This document shows positions 8,431 to 16,017 of a stretch of 64,000 nt of DNA, piece after piece (the first letter of the stretch is position 1; each line of letters opens with the position of its first letter). The notes under the pieces were generated by a model. The model worked only from the letters and a program-made list of their open reading frames with translations. It was not told the DNA's origin and made no database searches. The stretch comes from Gottschalkia acidurici 9a (GTDB lineage Bacteria; Bacillota; Clostridia; Tissierellales; Gottschalkiaceae). The DNA is taken from NCBI RefSeq assembly GCF_000299355.1, contig NC_018664.1:2092380-2156379 (forward strand). Reading direction: 5' to 3'. The position numbers and the translations under genes are program-made.

Positions 8431-9543
8431 TTATAAACCTTTTATCTCCATTATATTTTCAGTGTCATAATTACTTAAAACCCTTGTGTAGCCAGTAAAC
8501 ATACTGTTTACTTCATCGTTTCCTGTGTCTACTAAAAGAGGTCTATCTTCTAGTGACATAAGTTTGCTTTTAGTTGCTATTATTCGTATATTTGCTTTTC
8601 CTACTCTTTTTATAACTTCTGCACTTAACTGTTGGTTTCCTCTTCCAAAAATGTATCCTTGACCACCAATAACAGTAACTATTATCTTAGCTTTATTGTC
8701 TCCTATTATATCTAGAATTTGTTTTTCATTTACATCCGATGCCACTAATTCTTTATTTTTTACAATATCTATTCCTAAAAGAGTATTAGGTAACTCTAAC
8801 TTATCCATGATAGGTCTAATAGATGTACCTGATCCAATTATGTAGAATACATCATCCTCCATATCATCTACTATTCTCTCAGAGATCCCTTCTAATGATT
8901 CTGCTTCTGAACTTCCCCCACCAGATTTAGTTACTTGAATTAATCCTTCTTCTACAGGAATCTTCATATAACCATATAGCCTTGTAGTCACTGTTCCTTT
9001 TCTAAATGCTTCTTCATCTATATCCATTACTTCTGATTCTTTTGTGTTCATATTTTCATTTTGAAGATATTTTAAAACTACTTCACCTGCTGCTCTAGGA
9101 TGATTTGCATACACTGCTGAATGAATTTTTACTCCTGCTGGTATACCTATAACTGGTATTTCTGTTCCTATAGCGCTACAGATATTACGTGCAGTACCAT
9201 CTCCACCTGCAAAAAGTATTATATCTACTCCAGCTTCAACCATTTGTTTTGCAGCTTGCTCTGTATCTAAAGGACTAGTGTCTCCTTTACCATCTCCAAG
9301 TACTGTAGGTTCAAATCCCACTTCTATAGCTTCTTCTTCACCCATTTTTCCAGGATAAGTAATGATTTGTAAATTATCTTTGAGTGGAAGTAAGACTTTT
9401 AAAGCTTTTTTTGCTTTTTCTGGTGATTCAGGTACTGCACCTAAACTAAGTGCTTTCTCTAAAACCTCAGGACCATCTGTCCCTTTAAGTCCTACTCTTC
9501 CTCCCATTCCTGCAATTGGATTTACTATAAGTCCTAGTTTCAT
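8431..9543 (-). CDS. ATP-NAD kinase family protein
   Basis: This is a 370-residue cytoplasmic protein. It begins KLGLIVNPIAGMGGRVGLKG and carries the nucleotide-binding motif FAGGDGTARN at about 111-120, as in NAD kinase and related lipid or diacylglycerol kinases. It is longer than housekeeping NAD kinase (about 270-290 residues) and belongs to the group often named ATP-NAD kinase or AcoX-like, whose members sit beside catabolic operons. The substrate is not known from sequence. The start has a strong GAGGAGG site. It is monocistronic. Confidence 0.8.
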   Translation of the reverse strand: MKLGLIVNPIAGMGGRVGLKGTDGPEVLEKALSLGAVPESPEKAKKALKVLLPLKDNLQIITYPGKMGEEEAIEVGFEPTVLGDGKGDTSPLDTEQAAKQMVEAGVDIILFAGGDGTARNICSAIGTEIPVIGIPAGVKIHSAVYANHPRAAGEVVLKYLQNENMNTKESEVMDIDEEAFRKGTVTTRLYGYMKIPVEEGLIQVTKSGGGSSEAESLEGISERIVDDMEDDVFYIIGSGTSIRPIMDKLELPNTLLGIDIVKNKELVASDVNEKQILDIIGDNKAKIIVTVIGGQGYIFGRGNQQLSAEVIKRVGKANIRIIATKSKLMSLEDRPLLVDTGNDEVNSMFTGYTRVLSNYDTENIMEIKGL

Positions 9544-9718
9544 AAAAAAACCTCCTCTTGTTTTATAAACACATGTAAAAATAGTTTTATTACCTACTGT
9601 TATTTATAATGATTTTTAAATGATATGAGCTATATATGTTTGTATTTTAAGTTATCCTAGTATTTATTCTATCATAAATATGGAACTTCCTAAACTACTT
9701 CTGTATAAATTATATCTT

Positions 9719-9851
9719 TTAGGAGAATTTATGATTAATAACCTTCACAGTTAATCAAATTATAACTAAATTCTAGTAAATGTACACGTATAGAACGTTA
9801 AAATACACTATAAAAGTGATGCTTACAATCAAAATTAAGTAATTATAGTGT
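9719..9851 (+). promoter_or_regulatory. Possible 5' leader of the phospholipase-type gene
   Basis: The gap 9544-9920 holds a possible leader. A seven-codon open frame (MINNLHS, 9731-9754) follows AGGAG. Perfect 9-base arms ACACTATAA (9805-9813) and TTATAGTGT (9843-9851) are then followed by CTATTTTTTCT on the plus strand, which looks like a terminator. No plus-strand gene precedes it, so an attenuator for the gene at 9921 is possible. I did not find a convincing promoter. The interpretation is speculative. Confidence 0.3.
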
Positions 9852-9920
9852 CTATTTTTTCTAAAATTACAAACAATAATTTTATATACGGAAAGATAGG
9901 AGGTAATTAAAATAGACATT

Positions 9921-10625
9921 TTGCAAACAGCCTATGATTATTTTTTAAGGACAATGTTTGGTATTGCAAATCCTTTAAAGAAGTCAATTATTGAAACTAA
10001 ATGTGAGGTTCATAAGTTTATTAACGTTAAATCATTAAAAGTGCTTATGAATAATGGTTATATGGAAGAGCATAACTTTTTTAATAGTTATATTTTAAAT
10101 ATTAACGAAGGAGCTGTGTGGGCAGATCAAGATTTTAAAAGCTCAAATCATTTTTATAATCCCTATAAAAATAAAGGCTTGTATGGCAGAAGTAATGCTA
10201 TGAACTTAGGTATAGATTACTACTCTAATGCCATTAACCTATGGAAAGTTGGAGAATTCAACAAATCTCTATTTTATTTAGGCGCAGCTTTGCATATTAT
10301 TCAGGATATGACTATACCACAGCATGCTAATATCAGACTACTAGACAGTCATCGTCAATACGAAACTTTTGTTAAACAAACTTATAAATATATTAAAGAC
10401 TTTCAGGTTGTCAAACAATTATATTTATTAGACTCCATAGAGGACTATATTAGATATAACGCTCGAATTGCTATTAAAATTTATACAAAGTTTAATCTCA
10501 TTTTAGATGATGAACAACGTTATTATCAGGTTACCAAATGTGCACTGCCTTTAGCTCAAAAAACTACAGCAGGAGCAATGATTATGTTCTATAACGATAT
10601 CTTTACAATGGGCATAACTCAATAA
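9921..10625 (+). CDS. Zinc-dependent phospholipase C family protein
   Basis: This is a 234-residue protein of the zinc phospholipase C / alpha-toxin catalytic-domain family. Ligands expected from C. perfringens alpha toxin are present with matching spacing: H31, D69 (WADQDF), H77 (NHFYN), H125 and D129 (HIIQD), H135 (PQHA), H144 and E148 (SHRQYE). It lacks the C-terminal C2-like domain of the toxin and has no clear signal peptide, and the N-terminal Trp ligand has no evident counterpart. This short form is common in clostridia and its role is unclear. Shine-Dalgarno AGGAGG at 9898-9903 is 17 bases from the TTG at 9921 but eight bases from an in-frame ATA at 9912, so the start is uncertain. 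It is the only plus-strand gene in the first 30 kb. Confidence 0.85.
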   Translation: MQTAYDYFLRTMFGIANPLKKSIIETKCEVHKFINVKSLKVLMNNGYMEEHNFFNSYILNINEGAVWADQDFKSSNHFYNPYKNKGLYGRSNAMNLGIDYYSNAINLWKVGEFNKSLFYLGAALHIIQDMTIPQHANIRLLDSHRQYETFVKQTYKYIKDFQVVKQLYLLDSIEDYIRYNARIAIKIYTKFNLILDDEQRYYQVTKCALPLAQKTTAGAMIMFYNDIFTMGITQ

Positions 10626-10672
10626 GGTCAGGATTGAAAGTTGTTTTTCTTCTCTTCTTTCTTTCCTGACCT
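10625..10672 (+). terminator. Hairpin after the phospholipase-type gene
   Basis: AGGTCAGGA begins in the stop codon (10625) and pairs with TCCTGACCT ending at 10672. GAAAG/CTTTC can extend the stem inside a long loop, and T-rich sequence follows. Confidence 0.55.
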
Positions 10673-10716
10673 CTTCTTATTTATTATTTTTAAATTTAAT
10701 AGTCTAAAAACCTTAC

Positions 10717-11928
10717 CTATTTAGCATTATTCTCAATAATTTTTATAATTAAGTTTGATGCCAATTTCATAGATTCTGTAGGTATCAATTCAAACCTTCC
10801 ATGAAAGTTGTATCCACCTGTGAAAATATTAGGGCATGGTAAACCCATATATGAAAGTCTTGCACCATCTGTTCCACCTCTTATAGGCTTAATAATAGGT
10901 TCTATTCCAAGCTCTATCATAGAACTTTTAGCTAATTCAACAATCTCCATATGCGGTTCAATCTTTTCTTTCATATTGTAGTAACTATCTTTTATTTCCA
11001 TATTAATTATATTGTCATACTTGTGATTTAAAAGTTCTACTATTTTTTTTAAATATTCTTTCTTCTCCTCAAATTTATCTATTGAATGATCTCTAATAAT
11101 ATAGTTAGAAACAGTATAGTCTACACTTCCAGACATTGAATCTAATAAATAGAAACCTTCATACATTTCGGTATATTCTGGTTTCTGATTTACTGGTAAC
11201 ATATTTTCAATCTCCATAGCCACTCTAAGTGAATTAACCATAATATCTTTTGCTGTTCCTGGATGAACATTTTTACCTTGAATTTCTATCTTTACACTTG
11301 CAGCATTAAAGTTTTCATACTCCAACTCACCAACAGGCCCTCCATCTATAGTATAAGCAAAGTCTGCATTAAAACCCTTTACATCAAATAAGTCTGCTCC
11401 TCTACCTATTTCTTCGTCTGGCGTAAAACCTATTTTAATATCTCCATGTTTAACTTCTGGATGTTTAATTAAATATTCAACGGCATCCATAATTGCAGCT
11501 ACTCCCGCCTTATCATCTGCACCTAGTAAAGTTGTACCATCTGTTGTAATGATTTCTTTTCCTTTAAGCTCTTCTAGGAAAGGAAACTCTTTTACTGTCA
11601 TAGTATATTGATCATTTAGTTTTATATCTCCATCCTCGTATAGAAGTATATTAGGATTTATACATTTACCATCTAAGCTAGGACTAGTATCTAAGTGAGC
11701 AATGAAACCTATTGTCGGTACCTTTTTATCTATATTGGACTTAAGTGTAGCATATATATAACCATTCTCATCCTGTTTTACATCCTTAAGTCCTAATTCT
11801 TTCAACTCTTCTACTAATAGCTTTCCAAGTTCTAATTGCCCAGGTGTACTTGGACAACTTTCACTACTTTCATCAGATTTTGTATCTATAGCTATATATC
11901 TAGTAAATCTTTCAACTATTTTTTCCAT
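10717..11928 (-). CDS. pepT: Peptidase T (tripeptide aminopeptidase)
   Basis: This is a 403-residue cytoplasmic zinc metallopeptidase (M20B) that removes the N-terminal residue of tripeptides. The di-zinc site motifs are present: HLDTSP at about 81-86, TTLLGADDKAG, TPDEEIGRG with the catalytic Glu pair, and YTIDGGPVGELEYENFNAA. Near the C-terminus are RGGTDGARLS and the final His in GYNFHGRFE. The length is that of PepT from other bacteria. The start at 11928 has GAGAGGAAG upstream. It appears monocistronic. Confidence 0.95.
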   Translation of the reverse strand: MEKIVERFTRYIAIDTKSDESSESCPSTPGQLELGKLLVEELKELGLKDVKQDENGYIYATLKSNIDKKVPTIGFIAHLDTSPSLDGKCINPNILLYEDGDIKLNDQYTMTVKEFPFLEELKGKEIITTDGTTLLGADDKAGVAAIMDAVEYLIKHPEVKHGDIKIGFTPDEEIGRGADLFDVKGFNADFAYTIDGGPVGELEYENFNAASVKIEIQGKNVHPGTAKDIMVNSLRVAMEIENMLPVNQKPEYTEMYEGFYLLDSMSGSVDYTVSNYIIRDHSIDKFEEKKEYLKKIVELLNHKYDNIINMEIKDSYYNMKEKIEPHMEIVELAKSSMIELGIEPIIKPIRGGTDGARLSYMGLPCPNIFTGGYNFHGRFELIPTESMKLASNLIIKIIENNAK

Positions 11929-11988
11929 ATAATCTTCCTCTCGTTAACTATATTGTGCTTGTATTCCTACAATTTATAATAAAAATGA

Positions 11989-12011
11989 CCCTTAAACTAT
12001 CTGTCTAAGGG
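11989..12011 (-). terminator. Terminator after the SDR gene
   Basis: CCCTTA (11989-11994) pairs with TAAGGG (12006-12011). On the minus strand the stem is followed by TCATTTTTATT. It lies about 64 bp past the SDR stop. Confidence 0.5.
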
Positions 12012-12074
12012 AACATGAAAAATATATTAGCTTTTAGTTTTTATATAGTCTTTATAAGTATTTAAACTTTTAAA

Positions 12075-12821
12075 TTATGCTACAGTCCATCCACCATCTA
12101 CAGGAAGAACAACTCCTGTTAAATATGAAGATAAATCAGATGCTAAGAAAAGCGCTGCATTTGCTATATCTTCTACTTGACCAAACCTTTTTAATGGTAT
12201 GGGTGCTAAAAACATTTCTCTTAGTTCTTTATTCTCAAGTACATCTTTGGTCATTCCAGTTTCACCAGTACCTGGACAAATACAGTTTACTCTAATGTTA
12301 TGTTGAGCATAATCCACCGCCATAGCTTTAGTTAAAGAAACAACTCCACCTTTAGATGCAGCATAAGATATAGCATCTGGGAAGCCAATAATTCCAGCAG
12401 CTGAAGCAGTATTTATTATTACTCCTTCATTATTTGTTTTCATATGTGGAACTGCATATTTACTTACTAAATACACGCTTTTCAAATTTATATTTATTAC
12501 TCTATCCCAATCACTTTCAGAAAGTTCATCAGCTTTTCCAGGGACATATACCCCAGCATTATTGAAAAGTATATCTATCTTTCCAAATTGTTGTATTGCT
12601 TTATCAATAAAGTTTTTAACATCTTCATCTGATGATACATCTGCTTTTACAAATATTGCTTCACAACCATTTTTCTTGATTTCTTCTACTACTTTTTCGC
12701 CAGCCACATCGTAATCCACTGCTACTATTTTTGCACCTTGCTTAGAGAATAGTAATGATGCTTCTTTTCCAAATCCTGATGCCGCACCAGTGATAACAGC
12801 AACCTTATCTTTTAGTAACAC
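12075..12821 (-). CDS. Short-chain dehydrogenase/reductase (SDR)
   Basis: This is a 248-residue classical SDR. It has the NAD(P)-binding motif TGAASGFG at 11-18, FNNAG at about 86-90, and the catalytic residues Ser140, Tyr153 and Lys157 (YAASK). The C-terminal LTGVVLPVDGGWTVA is typical of the group that includes 3-oxoacyl-ACP reductases and glucose- or alcohol-type dehydrogenases. I chose the GTG at 12821 because GGAGG lies seven bases upstream and the protein then starts MLLKDKVAVITG. An upstream in-frame ATG at 12866 would add 15 untypical residues. An acidic residue after strand 2 (VDYD) hints at NAD preference. The substrate is unknown. Confidence 0.88.
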   Translation of the reverse strand: MLLKDKVAVITGAASGFGKEASLLFSKQGAKIVAVDYDVAGEKVVEEIKKNGCEAIFVKADVSSDEDVKNFIDKAIQQFGKIDILFNNAGVYVPGKADELSESDWDRVININLKSVYLVSKYAVPHMKTNNEGVIINTASAAGIIGFPDAISYAASKGGVVSLTKAMAVDYAQHNIRVNCICPGTGETGMTKDVLENKELREMFLAPIPLKRFGQVEDIANAALFLASDLSSYLTGVVLPVDGGWTVA

Positions 12822-13040
12822 ATAAGCACCTCCAGAATATTTTGTTTTGTCATTATTTTTACCCATATATTAATATCCTATTCCTCTTATGGATGCATGT
12901 CAATGTATTGTATATACATCTACGGTTTCACTATTAGCATATATAAATCTTTAGTATTTTAATTTTAGGCTACATTAGACAATTATGTGATGAGTACGCA
13001 ATATATTAAAGTTATGAACTATAAAATTCTCGTTGACCAT

Positions 13041-13559
13041 TTAAGTATAGGATATAAATTTATTAAAAATCTCTGCAAAATTAATCATTGTAAAAGATAA
13101 AATCAAAATTAAAAATAAAGTACTGATTGTTTTTTGTGATACTAGTTTAAACTTATTACTTATTTTGTATGATAAAAAGCCTATAGTAGCTCCTATTGAG
13201 TTTATAATTATATCTTCCGTATCAAAACTACCAAGATATGTTATCATTTGAAGAATTTCTAATGATAATATGAAAATCAAAAAAACAAATATAAATTTAT
13301 AATATTTAGTATCAAATATCATAGGTATTAGTATTCCAAAAGGCACAAAAGCTAATAGATTACCTAAACTAAAAAACCACAAAAGTGACAATTCCTTCGG
13401 ATACCATAATGGTATTCTTGTAGGAATTATCGAAAAACGATATCCTAGAATAGTGCTACTTGCCTGCAGTCTACCAAATCCAAAGAACATAAAATAGATT
13501 ATAACAATTGTATAAATTAGTAATAATGTTACTAATAAATTGTGTCTTTTTTTATTCAT
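13041..13559 (-). CDS. VanZ-family membrane protein
   Basis: This is a 172-residue protein with four or five membrane segments. It shows the VanZ-like features NLLAFVPFGILIP and SLEILQMITYLGSFDTEDIIINSIGATIGFLSY. VanZ of Tn1546 gives low-level teicoplanin resistance, but most chromosomal VanZ-like proteins have no tested role. The start has AAGGAG at good spacing. It lies next to the carboxypeptidase / two-component cluster at 13.7-20.4 kb, which hints at an envelope role. No vanHAX ligase genes are present. Confidence 0.85.
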   Translation of the reverse strand: MNKKRHNLLVTLLLIYTIVIIYFMFFGFGRLQASSTILGYRFSIIPTRIPLWYPKELSLLWFFSLGNLLAFVPFGILIPMIFDTKYYKFIFVFLIFILSLEILQMITYLGSFDTEDIIINSIGATIGFLSYKISNKFKLVSQKTISTLFLILILSFTMINFAEIFNKFISYT

Positions 13560-13584
13560 GTTTCTTACTCCTTCATTTAATAAC

Positions 13585-13695
13585 TTAATCTATATAATTA
13601 GTACCTTGTGCTACTGAAATTAAATATCTAAGTTCATCCTTATTCAAATCTTTACCCATGGATTTTCTATCCATCTCTTGCAATAAAATAGGCAT
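13585..13695 (-). CDS. Small open frame, possible gene remnant
   Basis: A 36-codon frame from ATG 13693-13695 reads MPILLQEMDRKSMGK and then DLNKDELRYLISVAQG to a TAA at 13585. The amino-acid make-up looks protein-like, and the frame stays open a few codons further upstream, but there is no good Shine-Dalgarno site. It may be the tail of a decayed gene between the first carboxypeptidase gene and the VanZ gene. No family is recognised. Confidence 0.25.
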   Translation of the reverse strand: MPILLQEMDRKSMGKDLNKDELRYLISVAQGTNYID

Positions 13696-13772
13696 GCTTT
13701 CTATGAAGTATAGTTGATATCTATTTCATAACTATTGCTTATATAATTAATAACACAATTACCTAACAAAGC

Positions 13773-14696
13773 CTATTTTTGATATTTTAAAGAGACATTA
13801 TTTTGAGAAACTTGGTTATAGGCAGTGAATGCATCAAAAATATTGAATTGCTTTGTATAGGGGTTTCCATCTGCATTAGCTGTTACTAAAATATACTCCT
13901 TATCATCTATTTTTGCTAAGCTAGCAAGACATAGTTTAGCTTGTTCTGTATAACCAGTTTTTCCACCTTCAATAATTCCGTTATTTATCTCTTCTGTATC
14001 CATATGTTTAAACATTGTACTTTGAAGAGTAATCCCATTAGGTTGAAGATTAGTAGCTTGTGTCGTGTGACTTTTTGATGTATATACTTCTCTAAATGTA
14101 TCATTCTGTAATGCATATTTTAGTAGTATTGCTATATCACTTACACTACTATAATGATTAATATCATGTAATCCTGTAGAGTTTGTAAAATGAGTATTCT
14201 TCATTCCTAGTTCTTTAGCCTTTTCATTCATTAACCTCACATAGTTTTTTTCTGATCCTGAAATTGCATTAGCTAATCCAATACAGCTTTCTGCACCAGA
14301 AGGTAATAGTACTCCGTAAATTAAATCAATTGCTTGTACACTTTCATTCGGTAAGAAACCTGCCATAGAAGCACCTTGAGAGTACAATTCTTGAAACATA
14401 TCTTCTGACAAATAAATCTTTTCATTTAAATTAGGTAGATTTTCAATCGCTAATATTGCCGTCATAATCTTTGTAAGAGATGCTGGATAAATTCTTTTAT
14501 TACTTGATTTATCTATTAATACTTCATTATCATCTAAAGATATAAGAATGGCATTTGAACTATATAGATTATTATATAAGTCATTAGCCATTACACTATT
14601 TAATAAAAGTAATACTGTAATACATATACATATTATTAAAAGATCACCTCTTATTTTTCTCTTTTTGGTTTCGTTCTTTGATCTATAAGCTATCAT
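13773..14696 (-). CDS. D-alanyl-D-alanine carboxypeptidase (peptidase S11), copy 1
   Basis: This 307-residue enzyme is anchored by an N-terminal membrane segment (about 18-36) with its catalytic domain outside. It trims the terminal D-Ala from peptidoglycan stem peptides. The SxxK motif is SLTK with nucleophile Ser73 and Lys76, and KTG is at 246-248. The usual SxN motif reads Ser133-Gly-Ala, so the Asn is replaced. There is no C-terminal amphipathic PBP5-like tail. It is about four-fifths identical by eye to the protein at 17409-18395. The start has AAGGAGG, and an array of CTTA half-sites at 14783-14822 precedes the promoter TTGTTT/TATACT. It resembles DacJ of the C. difficile dacJRS locus in its association with a VanRS-like system. 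Confidence 0.9.
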   Translation of the reverse strand: MIAYRSKNETKKRKIRGDLLIICICITVLLLLNSVMANDLYNNLYSSNAILISLDDNEVLIDKSSNKRIYPASLTKIMTAILAIENLPNLNEKIYLSEDMFQELYSQGASMAGFLPNESVQAIDLIYGVLLPSGAESCIGLANAISGSEKNYVRLMNEKAKELGMKNTHFTNSTGLHDINHYSSVSDIAILLKYALQNDTFREVYTSKSHTTQATNLQPNGITLQSTMFKHMDTEEINNGIIEGGKTGYTEQAKLCLASLAKIDDKEYILVTANADGNPYTKQFNIFDAFTAYNQVSQNNVSLKYQK

Positions 14697-14782
14697 TTTA
14701 ATATTCCTCCTTGGATATAAGATTAAGTATTGTCTTATAATATTATTCTAGTATAAAGCAATACTTTTTGTATAAACAACAG

Positions 14783-14822
14783 CTTATAGACTTCTTAAGA
14801 TTATCTTAAGGGCTGCTTAATT
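14783..14822. promoter_or_regulatory. Four-fold 11-bp direct-repeat operator upstream of carboxypeptidase copy 1
   Basis: On the plus strand the heptamers CTTATAG (14783), CTTAAGA (14794), CTTAAGG (14805) and CTTAATT (14816) start exactly 11 bp apart. Three bases downstream on the minus strand comes TTGTTT, then 18 bases and TATACT, a plausible promoter. An 11-bp period of direct repeats is the expected geometry for an OmpR/PhoB-type regulator binding as stacked dimers. The encoded VanR-like regulator at 19720-20418 is the obvious candidate. Confidence 0.65.
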
Positions 14823-14854
14823 CTCATAGTTTCAACTTATCACAAAAATAAAGA

Positions 14855-14899
14855 AATACCATTTTACTATGCTTTTTTGTACTATAGTAAGATGGTATT
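14855..14899 (-). terminator. Terminator after the polyferredoxin gene
   Basis: AATACCATTTTACTAT (14855-14870) pairs with ATAGTAAGATGGTATT (14884-14899) with one wobble. It closes the TlpA/CXXC/4Fe-4S operon. It resembles the hairpin at 18548-18591 in both sequence and position. Confidence 0.75.
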
Positions 14900-14965
14900 C
14901 CTTATTCATTAATTAATATCAAGATTTTATATAATGCTTATGATTTTAAGTTTTTATATGAATCT

Positions 14966-15796
14966 TTAAAATTTAAATCCTTTTTTTATAGATTTCGTAG
15001 GACATGTTTTTATACATTCTCCACATCTAATGCATTCAGGACTATTAGGATTTTTATAAACTTCTATATTCATCTTGCACTTGTGTGTACATGCGCTACA
15101 GCTTGTACACTTGGTTTTGTCTACTTCATACTTATAAAAACTTATTTTATTAAATAGTGAGTAGAATGCTCCTAATGGACATACAAATCTACAAAATGGT
15201 CTATATATAAGTATCGATGATACAATCGTTAAAATTAATAAAAACATCTTCCAAACAAATAAATATCCTAAGGCCCCTCTTAAAGATTCATTTTGTGAAA
15301 TTAGTGGTATTCCACCTTCTAGCGTTCCTGCAGGGCATATATATTGACAAAAATATGGAGGACTTGTTCCAAATTCATTTACTAAAAACATAGGAAAGAT
15401 TATAACAAACAGTGCTAGTATGATATATTTAAAGTATTTAAGCACATTGTTTACCTTTTTACTCACATTTATCTTTTTAGAAGGTATCTTATATAGTAAG
15501 TCCTGAATAAAGCCAAATGGACATAACCATCCACATATAAATCTCCCAAATATTACACCGAATAAAGACATAAATCCAATTACATATAGTGAAAAATTAT
15601 ACCTTATTGTTCCCATAACAGCCTGTAAAGAACCTATTGGACAAGATCCCATGGCTCCTGGACAAGAGTAACAGTTTAGACCTGGAACACATAGTTTTTT
15701 TGTATTTCCTTTATAGATAGTACCGTTTAGAAATCCGTTTATATTTGCATTAGTAGTTATAGTCGCAATAATTTGTGTTATTATTCTCTTATCCAA
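14966..15796 (-). CDS. 4Fe-4S membrane protein (NapH/CcoG-like polyferredoxin)
   Basis: This 276-residue protein has about four membrane segments. Cytoplasmic or loop cysteine motifs include CPGAMGSCPIGS, CGWLCPFG, CQYICPAG and CRFVCPLG. The C-terminal double ferredoxin domain (about 228-270) reads CTSCSACTHKCKM...CIRCGECIKTCP. Such proteins pass electrons across or along the membrane. The TTG start at 15796 overlaps the end of the CXXC microprotein gene by eight bases, with GGAG upstream, so translation is probably coupled. The operon order TlpA lipoprotein, CXXC microprotein, polyferredoxin suggests it supplies reducing power to extracytoplasmic thiol chemistry, replacing the missing CcdA/DsbD. 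That role is inferred. Confidence 0.85.
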   Translation of the reverse strand: MDKRIITQIIATITTNANINGFLNGTIYKGNTKKLCVPGLNCYSCPGAMGSCPIGSLQAVMGTIRYNFSLYVIGFMSLFGVIFGRFICGWLCPFGFIQDLLYKIPSKKINVSKKVNNVLKYFKYIILALFVIIFPMFLVNEFGTSPPYFCQYICPAGTLEGGIPLISQNESLRGALGYLFVWKMFLLILTIVSSILIYRPFCRFVCPLGAFYSLFNKISFYKYEVDKTKCTSCSACTHKCKMNIEVYKNPNSPECIRCGECIKTCPTKSIKKGFKF

Positions 15797-15938
15797 TTCC
15801 TATACACTCCAAACATATGTTTATTGCCTTTTTTAATACAATTCTTACTTCATCTCTGTATATTCCAGTAAAAATAAATATAATGCTCATAATTAACATT
15901 CCATATCTTACTTTTCTGTTGAATTTATCTACATTCAT
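15789..15938 (-). CDS. CXXC-motif membrane microprotein (CD1871A-like)
   Basis: This 49-residue protein begins MNVDKFNRKVRYGMLIMSII. It has one membrane helix at about 13-27, a basic amphipathic stretch, and Cys42-Leu-Glu-Cys45 four residues from the C-terminus. The start at 15938 has AAGGAAGTGG upstream. The stop codon lies within the first codons of the polyferredoxin gene. Size, context and CXXC fit the family named CD1871A-like CXXC protein after C. difficile, which sits with TlpA-like and 4Fe-4S membrane proteins. A role as redox relay between the two partners is inferred. Confidence 0.7.
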   Translation of the reverse strand: MNVDKFNRKVRYGMLIMSIIFIFTGIYRDEVRIVLKKAINICLECIGIG

Positions 15939-15979
15939 AAATTCCACTTCCTTAATATCTCGTTTATTAAATAACAGTT

Positions 15980-16012
15980 ATATACCTCACCTACTATAAG
16001 GTAAGGTATATA
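15980..16012 (-). other. Hairpin between tlpA-like and CXXC genes
   Basis: TATATACCT (15980-15988) pairs with AGGTATATA (16004-16012), extended by CACCT/AGGT. It starts six bases past the lipoprotein stop codon and lacks a strong U-run, so a processing or partial-termination site that lowers downstream expression is more likely than a full terminator. Confidence 0.4.
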
Positions 16013-16017
16013 TTTTA

